Below, in pieces: positions 11,027-19,719 of a stretch of 64,000 nucleotides of DNA. Within the stretch, counting starts at the first letter, position 1. Each line of letters begins with the position of its first letter. Source of the stretch: Paracoccaceae bacterium (lineage in GTDB: Bacteria > Pseudomonadota > Alphaproteobacteria > Rhodobacterales > Rhodobacteraceae); NCBI GenBank assembly GCA_024742705.1, contig JANSXZ010000005.1, positions 149,376-213,375 on the forward strand, written 5' to 3'. The notes below the pieces were generated by a model that saw only the letters and a list, made by a program, of their open reading frames with translations, was not told where the DNA came from and searched no databases. A program made the translations under genes and the position numbers.

Positions 11027-11797
11027 TCAGGGCGTCGGGTGCAGATCGAACGCGGCCATCGCGTCGAGAATACCGGCCGCGCCTACGCGGTCGGAGCGGT
11101 GAACATGGGTCTTGCCTGCCAGCGCGCGCAGCAACGCCGGTTCAGACCCGCCCACCGCCACGGCGGGTATGCCCATTTCCAGCATCGACAGGTCGTTCAT
11201 GGTGTCGCCCGCGGCCAGAACCCGGCCCGGATCGGCACCCAGGTGGGCGATCAGGCGGCGCAGCGATGGCCCCTTGCTGACGCCGGGGGGCAGGACATCG
11301 AAGAACCGGTCGTCGGATATCAGTGGCGCAAGGCCCATGTCGTGCACCACCTGAACCGCGCTGTCGTCGAACCGCGCCGCATCCAGATCATAGCTGACGC
11401 GGTAGCGGAACGGCGTCGGCTGCAACGTCAGGCCGGGGTGGCCGTCCAGACGGGCCCGGACCCTGGCGCCGCTGTCGCCCCAGAGTGTCGCGATTTCCGC
11501 CTCGAGCGCCGGGATCGGTTCGATCCGCCGGTCCGGCATCACCTGTGCGATCGTGGTGCCGACATCGCCGATCACATACTCGGGCCATGGCACGCCGCCG
11601 CCGCACAATTCGCCAATGAACCGCGGATCGCGGCCGGTGACGAAGATCAGGCGGATGCTCGCGCGGTGTGCCTCGATCCAGTCGTAGAGCGTGCGCCGGT
11701 CGCTGTCCGAGCCGCCCAGAAATGTACCATCGAGATCGGTTGCCAGAACGAAGCGGTCGCGGGAATTGCCGGTTTCAGCGGCTGTCTGGCCGGTCAT
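11027..11797 (-). CDS. HAD-IIB phosphatase, probable glucosylglycerol-phosphate phosphatase
   Basis: 256-residue HAD subclass IIB phosphatase of the sucrose-phosphate/mannosyl-phosphoglycerate phosphatase type. Motif I is DLDGTF (residues 21-26), motif II VTGRD, motif III lysine in GVSKGPSLRRL, motif IV GDTMNDLSML. The gene starts by four-base overlap with the gpsA stop and ends 11 bases before ggpS. From this position I infer that it removes phosphate from glucosylglycerol-phosphate. In several gammaproteobacteria a HAD phosphatase domain is fused in front of GgpS (GgpPS); here the two parts are separate genes. Family certain, substrate inferred. Confidence 0.82.
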   Translation of the reverse strand: MTGQTAAETGNSRDRFVLATDLDGTFLGGSDSDRRTLYDWIEAHRASIRLIFVTGRDPRFIGELCGGGVPWPEYVIGDVGTTIAQVMPDRRIEPIPALEAEIATLWGDSGARVRARLDGHPGLTLQPTPFRYRVSYDLDAARFDDSAVQVVHDMGLAPLISDDRFFDVLPPGVSKGPSLRRLIAHLGADPGRVLAAGDTMNDLSMLEMGIPAVAVGGSEPALLRALAGKTHVHRSDRVGAAGILDAMAAFDLHPTP

Positions 11798-12936
11798 GCG
11801 ATGCGCTCCGCCAGTTCCCGGATCGCGGTGTCGGTTGCCGGATGGTCGATCATCATGGTCATCGCCTGCGGTTCGGCCTCGAGCGGACGGGCCCAGAGCC
11901 GCGCAAAGCTTTCGCCCAGGTCGGCACCGTCGTGCAGGATGGCGCGCACCGCTTCACAGATCGGCAATGGAATATGCAGGCGCCGCGCCAGATCGGTCAC
12001 GGTTTTCGAATTCAGTTCGCCCTCGACAACAACCGGCTTGCCATCGAAACAGCGGGCGCGTTCGGTGCCGCCGCCCAGTTGCAGCCCCAGCGACATGTTG
12101 CGCGATGTCGCGCTGGAGCAAGTCAGCGACAGATCGCCCAGACCAGCGAGGCCGGTCACGGTTTCGGGACGGCCGCCCATCGCCTCGGACAGGCGGCGCA
12201 TTTCGTCGACACCCTGGGTGATCAGCGCCGCGCGGGTGTTTTCGGCAAAGCCCGCGCCCGTCATCATGCCGCAGGCAATGGCGATCACGTTCTTGATCGC
12301 GCCACCGATTTCCACGCCGGCCACATCGTCCGACACCGACGTGCGAAACGCCTCGGTGCTCAGCGACACCGCAAGGCGCGCCGCGGGGCTCTGTGCCGGC
12401 GACAGCCGGTCGGCGGGTCCGAAGGGGAAGGCCACGGTGGCCGCCGTCGGATGGCCCAGAACCGCTTCGCGCGCGAAGGTCGGCCCCGACACCACCCCGA
12501 CGGGGCGCGGATCAAGCACATCTTCGGCAACCTGCGTCATCATCAGGCCGGTGTTGCGCTCGATGCCCTTCGCGCAGACGGCCACGGGCACGCCCGGCCG
12601 CAGGTGCGGGGCCATGCGCGCGCAGGTGTCGCGCACCGCATGCGACGGCACCACCACCAGAACCGCATCCGCCCCGGCGACCGCCTCGGCGATGTCGGTG
12701 GTTGCCTGAATGCCCGCCGGCAATGCCACGTCGCCCAGATACCGGCTGTTGGTCGCGGTCTCGACGATCTCGCGGGCCACGTCGGCGTCGCGCCCCCACA
12801 GCGCCAAATCCCGACCGCTGCGCCGGGCCAGGGCCGCCAGCGCGGTCCCCCACGCGCCCGATCCGAGCACGGCGATTTTACGGTAGGGTACAGAGCGGTC
12901 AGCGACCGGCGTCACCTTCAGCGGGTCCAGTTTCAT
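11794..12936 (-). CDS. gpsA: Glycerol-3-phosphate dehydrogenase [NAD(P)+]
   Basis: 380-residue GpsA; reduces dihydroxyacetone phosphate to sn-glycerol-3-phosphate. The Rossmann motif GSGAWGTALA lies at residues 25-34, after an unusually long leader of about 20 residues (MKLDPLKVTPVADRSVPYRK). Conserved KGIERNTG, VSGPTFAREA and the catalytic lysine region GGAIKNVIAIACGMM are present. As first gene of the run and coupled (ATGA) to the phosphatase and synthase, it probably serves osmolyte synthesis rather than only phospholipid synthesis; a second housekeeping gpsA elsewhere would fit that. No strong ribosome site precedes 12936, so the exact start is uncertain. Confidence 0.93.
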   Translation of the reverse strand: MKLDPLKVTPVADRSVPYRKIAVLGSGAWGTALAALARRSGRDLALWGRDADVAREIVETATNSRYLGDVALPAGIQATTDIAEAVAGADAVLVVVPSHAVRDTCARMAPHLRPGVPVAVCAKGIERNTGLMMTQVAEDVLDPRPVGVVSGPTFAREAVLGHPTAATVAFPFGPADRLSPAQSPAARLAVSLSTEAFRTSVSDDVAGVEIGGAIKNVIAIACGMMTGAGFAENTRAALITQGVDEMRRLSEAMGGRPETVTGLAGLGDLSLTCSSATSRNMSLGLQLGGGTERARCFDGKPVVVEGELNSKTVTDLARRLHIPLPICEAVRAILHDGADLGESFARLWARPLEAEPQAMTMMIDHPATDTAIRELAERIA

Positions 12937-13190
12937 GTATCATCCATCTTTTGTTTTGCGCCGGCCCGGTGCGCGCCCGCAAAGATGCAGCGCGGTGACG
13001 GACCAACCCCGGGAACCAACGCGCAAGGCGTCGAAGGGTTCCGAAAATGGGGCGATTTTTTTGCATCCGACAAGATGCGCGCCCCGTTGCCGCAACTTGC
13101 AACACATCCACGCCGATCACAAGGCAAGGCATCCGGCATGGGCCATCTGCCGCCACGGGGCACCGCCCGCGCCCGCCGAAAAGGCCGCGA
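12937..13190 (-). promoter_or_regulatory. Upstream region of gpsA-ggpS-glg cluster
   Basis: 254 bases without a convincing gene between gpsA and the stop of the MFS gene, both on the minus strand. It must hold the promoter for the osmolyte/glycogen run unless transcription reads through from the MFS operon. I see a small inverted repeat (GCATC, six-base loop, GATGC at 13063-13078) next to a run of seven T/A pairs, and no clear sigma-70 boxes. Assignment as promoter is inference. Confidence 0.4.
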
Positions 13191-14399
13191 TCAGGCGCTT
13201 TTGCCCCCGCCTTTTTGTTGTGTCCGCACCAGCGCCGCCAGCAACGCCAGCAGGCCACCGCAGATCGCGGAAACCGCGACCAGGGGCGCGGCAAACCCTC
13301 CGGTCCACTGCGACAGCGCGCCAAAGACCACCGGCCCCAGAACGCCCCCCACCTCGGCGGTGGTAAAGAACATGCCCCCGGCCAGGCCCAGCCGGTCGCG
13401 CGCGATGCCGCGGGTTTCCATCAGGATCAGGATCGCGACCGTCATCATCGAGCCGCGCGCGACGCCCTGTGCGACCAACCCGGCGGCCAACAGCGGCCCC
13501 GGCGCCAGGTGCAGCAGCAGGCTGGCCGCCAGAGACGCCGTGAACAGCGCCGCCATCACCGCCATGCGGCGTTCGGGCGTCGCCAGGCGCGGCACCGTCA
13601 GCGCCCCGATCACCCCAACGGCGCTTGACAGCGCGGCCCAATATCCCGCGCGCACCGGATCCAGCCCCTTGGCGCGCAAAAGCTCGGGGAGCCAGTTGTT
13701 CAGGCCGTGGTTGATGAAGAAGATCCCGACGCTCATCGCCAGGACGATGCGCACCGCGGGCAGCCCGAGGATCTCGGCAAAGGCGGCAAGGCTGAATTTC
13801 TTGCCCTCGCCCTCGGCGCGCGCGGCCGGCCCGGCAAGGCCGGTCAGCACCAGCCAGATGACCCCCGACACCATCACCAGCCCGGCATAGAGAAACATCA
13901 CCCCGCGCCAGTCGCCCATCGCCGGCAGGGCCACGGCATTGGTCAGCGCAAGGGCCGTCATCCCGCCAAGGTACGGGCCGGTGATGTAGATGCCCATCGC
14001 CGTTCCGCGCGACGGGCCTTCGAACAGGCCGGCGATCAGCTTGGGCGCGCCGACCGATATCATCGGCCCGCCAATCCCGAAAAGCGCCACCGCCAGCATC
14101 AGCATGCCGGTGGTGTCGGCCATGCCGCGCGCCACGCCCGATGCCGCCATGATCACCGTGGCCGCGAAAAGCGTCACGCGCACACCCAGCCGGTCCAGAA
14201 GGATACCGCAGGGGATTGCGGCGGCGATATACGTCAGCGGCCAGGCCCCCAGCACCGCACCCATCGCGGCGTTGCTGGCGCCCAGGTCCGCCGCGATCAG
14301 CGAAACCAGAGGCGCCATGGACGCGATTGTCAGACCGAAACAGAAATAGATCAGCCAGACACCGCCAAGCATCACCCATCTGGCCCGCGACAGCGCCAT
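13191..14399 (-). CDS. MFS transporter (CynX/NarK-like)
   Basis: 402-residue major facilitator with about 12 predicted membrane helices. The first helix begins near WVMLGGVWLIYFCFG; the loop 2-3 motif appears as GILLDRLGVRV, typical of MFS. The cytoplasmic mid-loop is basic and acidic (AARAEGEGKKFS). Start at 14399 lies eight bases after the acyl-CoA dehydrogenase stop; a longer frame to 14507 would overlap that gene. It is the last gene of the importer/CoA operon. Either import of a second small anion or export of a product or by-product is possible; substrate unknown. Confidence 0.85.
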   Translation of the reverse strand: MALSRARWVMLGGVWLIYFCFGLTIASMAPLVSLIAADLGASNAAMGAVLGAWPLTYIAAAIPCGILLDRLGVRVTLFAATVIMAASGVARGMADTTGMLMLAVALFGIGGPMISVGAPKLIAGLFEGPSRGTAMGIYITGPYLGGMTALALTNAVALPAMGDWRGVMFLYAGLVMVSGVIWLVLTGLAGPAARAEGEGKKFSLAAFAEILGLPAVRIVLAMSVGIFFINHGLNNWLPELLRAKGLDPVRAGYWAALSSAVGVIGALTVPRLATPERRMAVMAALFTASLAASLLLHLAPGPLLAAGLVAQGVARGSMMTVAILILMETRGIARDRLGLAGGMFFTTAEVGGVLGPVVFGALSQWTGGFAAPLVAVSAICGGLLALLAALVRTQQKGGGKSA

Positions 14400-14407
14400 C
14401 ACCGCGC

Positions 14408-15598
14408 TCAGTAGCTGCGGGGCAGGCCCAGCACATGCTGACCCAGATACCCCAGGATCATGTTGCGCGAAATTGGCGCGGTCTGGTACAGCCTTGCCTC
14501 GCGCCATTTGCGTTCGATGCCGTATTCCCGGGCGAAGGCGAACCCCCCGAACACCTGCATGCAGACCTCGGCCGCCTGCCAGCTGGCATCGGCGGCCAGC
14601 ATCTTGGCCATGTTCGCCTCGGCGGCGGCCTTGTGGCCCGCATCGAACAGCGCGGCGGCCTTCCTGACCATCATCTCGGCGGCCTGAAGATCGGCATAGG
14701 CCTTGGCGATCGGGAACTGAATGCCCTGGTTGGCACCGATCGGCCGGCCGAAAACGGTGCGGTCATTGGCATATTCCACCGCCTTGCGCACGAAGAACCG
14801 CGCGTCGCCGATACATTCATAGGCGATCAGGATGCGTTCGGCGTTCATGCTGTCGACGATGTAACGGAACCCCTTGCCCTCTTCGCCCACCAGGGTATCG
14901 CCGGGGATCTCGAGATTGTCGAAAAACACCTCGCAGGTGTTGTGGTTGATCATCGCGTCGATCTTCGACAGGCTCAGCCCGTTGCCCAGCGCGGCGCGCA
15001 TGTCGATCAGGAATACCGACATGCCGTCGGACCTTCGGGTCACCTCGGACGCCGGGGTGGTGCGCGCCAGCAACAGCATCAGATCGGATTCGAACGCCCG
15101 GCTGGTCCATACCTTCTGGCCGTTCACGACATAGGTGCCGCGCGCGGTCTTTTCGGCGCGGGTTTTCAACTGGGTGGTGTCGCTGCCGGTGGTCGGTTCG
15201 GTCACACCGAAAGCCTGCAACCGCAACGCACCCGAGGCGATATCGGGCAGATAGCGCGCCTTTTGCGCATCGCTGCCATAGCGCAGCACCGTGCCCATCG
15301 TGTACATCTGCGCATGGCAGGCGGCCGCGTTGCCGCCGCTGGCGTGGATGGTTTCCAGAACCGCGCCCGCCGCGCTCAGCGGCAGGCCCGAACCGCCGTA
15401 TTCTTCCGGGATCAGCGCGCCCAGAAAACCGCTTTCCGTCAGTGTTCTGACGAATTCCGTCGGATAGGCGTCGGCCTTGTCCAGCGCCATCCAGTATGCG
15501 TTGTCGAACCCCTCGCACAGGCGCGCAACCCCCTCGCGGATATCGCTCCAGTCTTCGCCCGCGGGCACCGAAATGGCATCGAGATCGATCATGTTCAT
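14408..15598 (-). CDS. Acyl-CoA dehydrogenase
   Basis: 396-residue FAD acyl-CoA dehydrogenase, making an alpha,beta double bond in an acyl-CoA. N-terminal helical domain with LIPEEYGGSGLPLS, middle beta domain with FGVTEPTTGSDTTQL and NGQKVWTSRA, C-terminal four-helix domain with QVFGGFAFAREYGIE. The usual C-terminal EGT segment carrying the catalytic glutamate reads API; a glutamate in MNAERILIA aligns with the alternative catalytic position used by isovaleryl-CoA dehydrogenase. Start at 15598 has AAAGGA upstream; frames continuing to 16156 run into the CoA-transferase. It lies 22 bases after the CoA-transferase and probably acts on its product. Confidence 0.93.
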   Translation of the reverse strand: MNMIDLDAISVPAGEDWSDIREGVARLCEGFDNAYWMALDKADAYPTEFVRTLTESGFLGALIPEEYGGSGLPLSAAGAVLETIHASGGNAAACHAQMYTMGTVLRYGSDAQKARYLPDIASGALRLQAFGVTEPTTGSDTTQLKTRAEKTARGTYVVNGQKVWTSRAFESDLMLLLARTTPASEVTRRSDGMSVFLIDMRAALGNGLSLSKIDAMINHNTCEVFFDNLEIPGDTLVGEEGKGFRYIVDSMNAERILIAYECIGDARFFVRKAVEYANDRTVFGRPIGANQGIQFPIAKAYADLQAAEMMVRKAAALFDAGHKAAAEANMAKMLAADASWQAAEVCMQVFGGFAFAREYGIERKWREARLYQTAPISRNMILGYLGQHVLGLPRSY

Positions 15599-15620
15599 CG
15601 CTTGGTCCTTTGTGGTTCTG

Positions 15621-16796
15621 TCACAGGGCGCCTGCCGCGCGCAGCGCGGCGATCTGCGTCGGGTCGAGCCCGTATTCGCCCAACACCTCGTCGGTATGCG
15701 CGCCGGCATCGGGCACCGATCGCGATATGCCCGCCGGGGTGCGTGACAGGGTGACGGGCTGGCCCACCACCCGCACGCGCCCGCGTTCGGGATCGTCGAC
15801 CGGCGCGGCAATGCCCAGGTGCCGGACCTGCGGGTCGGCGAACACCTGGTCCATCGTATAGATCGGGCCGGCGGGCACACCGTGCCGCTCAAGAAGTTCC
15901 ATCCAGTGCGCCGAGCCATGCGCCGCGAACACCGGGCGCAAGATATCCCACAGCGCCGCGCGATGCGCAAAGCGCCCTTCGACGCTGGCGTAGGCGGGAT
16001 TGGCGGCCAGGTCATCGCGCGCAAGCGCGGTGCAGAGCGCCTGCCACTGGCCATCGCCGCCGACGCCCAGGTTGATATGCCCGTCGGCGGTGGCGACCAC
16101 CCCCATCGGCGTGACCGTCGGATGATCGTTGCCAGCCTGCCCCGGAACCACCCCATCGATCAGATACTGCGCCGCCTGGAAATCCATCAGCGCGATCTGC
16201 GCCTCCAGAAGCGATGTCTGCACCCATTGCCCCCGCCCCGACGCGGTTCTTTCGGCCAGCGCCAGCAAGATGCCCGTCGCGGCATAGAGCCCCGACGAAA
16301 GGTCGGCCACCGCGGTGCCGGCGCGCAACGGCGGTTCGCCGGGAAAGCCAGTGGTGCCCATCAGGCCCCCCATGCCCTGGGCGATCTGGTCGAATCCCGC
16401 GCGCCCCGCATAGGGCCCGTCCTGGCCAAATCCGGAAATCGAGGCCAGGATGATCGCCGGGTTCGCCGCGCTCAGCGCCGCATAGTCGATGCCCAGCCGG
16501 GTCTTGACGTCGGGCCGGAAGTTTTCAACCACCACGTCGGCCCGCGCGGCCATTTTCAGGAACAGATCCCGGCCTGCATCCGATTTCAGATTCAGCGTCA
16601 TGGACCGCTTGTTGCGGTGCAGGTTCAGCATGTCATAGCCGTGGCGCGCACCGGACACACCGGCATTCTTGTCCAGCCCCTCGGGGGCGTCGATCTTGAT
16701 CACATCGGCGCCGAAATCCGCCAGCACCCTGCAACAGGCCGGCCCGGCGCGCACCCGCGTCAGGTCAAGCACTTTCAGACCGGCCAGCGCGGTCAT
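15621..16796 (-). CDS. CaiB/BaiF-type CoA-transferase
   Basis: Class III CoA-transferase of 391 residues, moving CoA between carboxylic acids. N-terminal LKVLDLTRVRAGP, then VVVENFRPDV and the segment AVADLSSGLYAATG, whose aspartate is the catalytic residue in this family. Its ATG overlaps the deacetylase-fold gene stop by four bases. With the acyl-CoA dehydrogenase next to it, the usual reading is CoA activation of an imported acid followed by dehydrogenation. Substrate not predictable from sequence. Confidence 0.93.
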   Translation of the reverse strand: MTALAGLKVLDLTRVRAGPACCRVLADFGADVIKIDAPEGLDKNAGVSGARHGYDMLNLHRNKRSMTLNLKSDAGRDLFLKMAARADVVVENFRPDVKTRLGIDYAALSAANPAIILASISGFGQDGPYAGRAGFDQIAQGMGGLMGTTGFPGEPPLRAGTAVADLSSGLYAATGILLALAERTASGRGQWVQTSLLEAQIALMDFQAAQYLIDGVVPGQAGNDHPTVTPMGVVATADGHINLGVGGDGQWQALCTALARDDLAANPAYASVEGRFAHRAALWDILRPVFAAHGSAHWMELLERHGVPAGPIYTMDQVFADPQVRHLGIAAPVDDPERGRVRVVGQPVTLSRTPAGISRSVPDAGAHTDEVLGEYGLDPTQIAALRAAGAL

Positions 16797-17710
16797 GGCG
16801 CGAACCCTTCGCCGAAGCCGGCCAGTTCGGCGCCGCCCGTGCCATCGGCGGCGACGAACCAGTCGCCCAGAACCGACGAGGTCACGAAAACCGTATCGTC
16901 ACGCTGCAACAGCAGGTCCAGTGCCTGCGCGAAGTAGTGCGCGATGTGCGGCACGCCGATGATATGCGGATGCAGCGCCAGGGTCAGAACCCGCGGGTTC
17001 TGTTCCAGTTCCCGTTCGAACACCGCCAGGGTCGCCTTCAGCCGCTTCAGCATCTCGTCGCTGGAACTCTGCTGGATCGCCCAGATCGGCACATCGTTCA
17101 GTTCGAAGGTGTAGGGCAGCGCCACCATCGGCCCATGCCGCGTGCGCATCCAGACCGGCAGATCGTCGACCACCCAGTCGTGCAGAAACTCGACACCCTC
17201 GGCCTTCAGGATGTCCGGCGTCGCCTCGGTTTCGCCCAGCCCCGGCCCCAGCCAGGCACGCACCGGCGTGCCGCCGGCCTGCGCCAGCCGCGACAGGCTG
17301 CGGCGGATCACCGCCGCCTCGTCGTCGACCTGCTTGAGCGATTGCTGAAACCAGCCATGCCCGACCAGTTCCCAGCCCGCAGCAACCACGGCATCGGCAA
17401 GCGCCGGGTAAACATCGCAGACCTGGGCATTCATGAAGGCCGAACAGGGCAGCCCGCGTTCGGCCAGCATCGCCATGATCCGGGGCATGCCCGCGCGCAT
17501 CCCGTATTCGACCCAGCCATAATTCGGCACGTCCGGCGGGCTGGGCGCGGCACCGTGCGGCGCGGGAATGATCCCGCGCGGCATCGGCCGGTCGAAAGGC
17601 CAGTATTCGATGTTCATCGCCAGATGCACCATCAGCGGCTTGCCGTTCAGCGGGGCAAGCCGGGGGCGGTCGGTGGCCAGGCGGTAGGGAATGCGGGGAT
17701 TGGGGTGCAT
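16793..17710 (-). CDS. Polysaccharide-deacetylase-fold hydrolase (PuuE/imidase-like)
   Basis: 305-residue NodB/CE4-fold protein without a signal peptide, so cytoplasmic. Conserved points are NIEYWPFDRPMPRGI, VPNYGWVEYGMRAGMPR, GWELVGHGWFQQ and LALHPHIIG. Cytoplasmic members of this shape include the PuuE allantoinase and cyclic-imide hydrolases, which open cyclic amides rather than deacetylate sugars. Sitting between an importer and a CoA-transferase, with an amidase gene in the same locus, it more likely attacks a C-N bond in the imported compound. ATG 17710 avoids most overlap with the ATPase gene; ATG 17728 is the alternative and neither has a strong ribosome site. Confidence 0.8.
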   Translation of the reverse strand: MHPNPRIPYRLATDRPRLAPLNGKPLMVHLAMNIEYWPFDRPMPRGIIPAPHGAAPSPPDVPNYGWVEYGMRAGMPRIMAMLAERGLPCSAFMNAQVCDVYPALADAVVAAGWELVGHGWFQQSLKQVDDEAAVIRRSLSRLAQAGGTPVRAWLGPGLGETEATPDILKAEGVEFLHDWVVDDLPVWMRTRHGPMVALPYTFELNDVPIWAIQQSSSDEMLKRLKATLAVFERELEQNPRVLTLALHPHIIGVPHIAHYFAQALDLLLQRDDTVFVTSSVLGDWFVAADGTGGAELAGFGEGFAP

Positions 17711-17717
17711 TGCCGGT

Positions 17718-18824
17718 TCAGTCCACATGCAGCCGCAGATCGCCTGGAGACCACGACATCACCACCGGCGCGCCGGGTTCGGGCACCTGCGGCAGATCCT
17801 CGACCACCCGCGACACCATGTCGGTGCCCGGCGCCAGCGCCACGATATGCGATGTCGTCAGCCCCAGGTACACCGATTCCGAATAGCGGCCCGGCAGCGA
17901 ATGAAGCGCCTCGCCCGGTCCGCCCATCCGCACCAGTTCCGAGCGGATCGAAAGGGTAACGGCGGCACCGCGCGCCACCGCCAGCCCGCGCCGCCCGGTG
18001 CGCACCGGGTGGCCGGCCACGTCCACCGTCACATCGTCGCCGTCCACCTCACGGATGGTGCCGCGCAGAATGTTGTTTTCGCCCACGAAACTGGCGGTAA
18101 ACGCACGATGCGGGGCGCGATAGACATCGCGCGCGCGGCCATGTTCGACCAGTTCGCCATCGGCGATCAGGGCGATCCTGTCCGCGACTGTCATTGCTTC
18201 TTCCTGGTTGTGGGTGACGTGGATGAAAGTGATCCCCACCTTCTCCTGCAAATGCTTCAGTTCCAGGCACATGTCCTTGCGCAGCTGCGCGTCCAGCGCG
18301 GCAAGAGGTTCGTCCAGCAGCAGGATGTCGCGGTTCAGAACCATCGCCCGCGCCAGTTGCACGCGCTGTTGCTGGCCGCCCGAAAGCTCGTGCGGCTTGC
18401 GGTCGGCAAACCCCGTCAGACCGACCATTTCCAGCGCGGCGGCGGACTTCTCGCGGATCGCATCGCGGCCCATGCGCGCGATCTTCAGCCCGTAGCCGAC
18501 GTTTTGCAGCACCGTCATATGCGGAAACAGCGCATAGGACTGAAACACCATCGATGTGGTCCTCTTGTCGGGTGGCAAATGCCCCACATCCACCCCGTTC
18601 AGCAGAACCTGCCCATGCGTCGGCCGGTGAAATCCGCCGATGGTGCGCAACAGCGTGGTCTTGCCGCCACCCGAAGGCCCGAGCAGCACAAAGTATTCGC
18701 CCGCCGCGATCGACAGGTTCACATCCTTCAGCGCAACGACCGACCCATAGTGCTTGGCCAGCCCGCGCACCTCGACGGCGGCAGGTTTCGTTTCGGTCAT
18801 CTTCAGGGTTCCCAGGGCATTCAT
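17718..18824 (-). CDS. ABC transporter ATP-binding protein (PotA-like)
   Basis: 368-residue ATPase of the spermidine/putrescine importer family. Walker A is GPSGGGKTT, Q-loop FQSYALFPHMTV, signature LSGGQQQRVQLARA, Walker B DILLLDEPLAALD, H-loop HVTHNQEEAM, then a C-terminal TOBE domain with regulatory-type repeats from about residue 280. Start at 18824 overlaps the permease stop (ATGA); an internal ATG at 18800 would lose eight residues. Provides energy for the importer encoded by the next three genes upstream. Confidence 0.94.
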   Translation of the reverse strand: MNALGTLKMTETKPAAVEVRGLAKHYGSVVALKDVNLSIAAGEYFVLLGPSGGGKTTLLRTIGGFHRPTHGQVLLNGVDVGHLPPDKRTTSMVFQSYALFPHMTVLQNVGYGLKIARMGRDAIREKSAAALEMVGLTGFADRKPHELSGGQQQRVQLARAMVLNRDILLLDEPLAALDAQLRKDMCLELKHLQEKVGITFIHVTHNQEEAMTVADRIALIADGELVEHGRARDVYRAPHRAFTASFVGENNILRGTIREVDGDDVTVDVAGHPVRTGRRGLAVARGAAVTLSIRSELVRMGGPGEALHSLPGRYSESVYLGLTTSHIVALAPGTDMVSRVVEDLPQVPEPGAPVVMSWSPGDLRLHVD

Positions 18825-19708
18825 GTGGACATCACCGGTTCGGCTTTGGCCCGGGCCTCGCGGGCGAGGCTGTCCGAGCGGACGAGCGTGTAGAGTATGA
18901 TCCCGCCGATCAGCGCGATGGCGACAAAGCTGACAAGGCTGGACATGGCGTAGGACTGTTCGGACATGCCGGTGTTCAGCATCTGGCTGATCAGCACGGT
19001 GGTGAAGGTGTCGAACCCGCCCTTCAGAAGGCTGGTGCGGGTGTATTCGTTGAAACACAGGATCATGGTGAACGAACAGGCGCTGAACACTCCGGCGCGG
19101 ATCTGCGGAAACTCGATGTCCCAGAACGCGCGCCAGCCGTTGGCGCCACAGGCGCGCGCCGCCTCGGTCTGCTCCGGCTTGTACCGGCCCATGGTGATCA
19201 GGATCACCACGAAGGCATAGGGCATCGTGTAGATGATCAGCCCGATCAGCGCGGTGCCGAAGCCAAGCTGGAACAACCCGTCCAGCGCATCGGTGCCCAG
19301 CGCATCGCCCAACGATCGCAAGGCGCCGTTGACGTTCTTGAAAAACACCAGAAGCGCCGATCCCAGGATATCGGGCGCCACGAACAACGGCGCCAGAAAC
19401 AGGAACACCGGCAGAACCTTGTTGCGAGCGGCCTTGTAGTACTTGGCCGCCAACAGCGCCATCGGCACGGTGATCAACGTGCAGATCACCGCCAGACGCA
19501 GCGTCCAGCCCAGCGCGCCCATCAGCAACTGATCCGAAAAGATCAGGCCATACCATTCCAGCGTGAACTCGTATTGGTTGGCGCCGAAGCCGTTGGCGTT
19601 GAACGAGATATACATGACATAGAACACCGGCCCCATCAGCGTGGCCGCCACCAGAAGCAGATAGGCCCATTTCAGCCTGTGCAGCCAGGGATTGGCATAG
19701 TCGTCCAT
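18821..19708 (-). CDS. ABC permease (PotC-like)
   Basis: 295-residue inner membrane permease with about six helices. The EAA loop is EAARACGANGWRAFWDIEFPQ, preceded by MGRYKPEQT, as in PotC-type subunits. Start at 19708 has AAGGA upstream and is 11 bases after the partner permease. Forms the heterodimeric channel with the product of 19720-20628; specificity comes mainly from the binding protein. Confidence 0.92.
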   Translation of the reverse strand: MDDYANPWLHRLKWAYLLLVAATLMGPVFYVMYISFNANGFGANQYEFTLEWYGLIFSDQLLMGALGWTLRLAVICTLITVPMALLAAKYYKAARNKVLPVFLFLAPLFVAPDILGSALLVFFKNVNGALRSLGDALGTDALDGLFQLGFGTALIGLIIYTMPYAFVVILITMGRYKPEQTEAARACGANGWRAFWDIEFPQIRAGVFSACSFTMILCFNEYTRTSLLKGGFDTFTTVLISQMLNTGMSEQSYAMSSLVSFVAIALIGGIILYTLVRSDSLAREARAKAEPVMST

Positions 19709-19719
19709 CGGCGGTTCCT

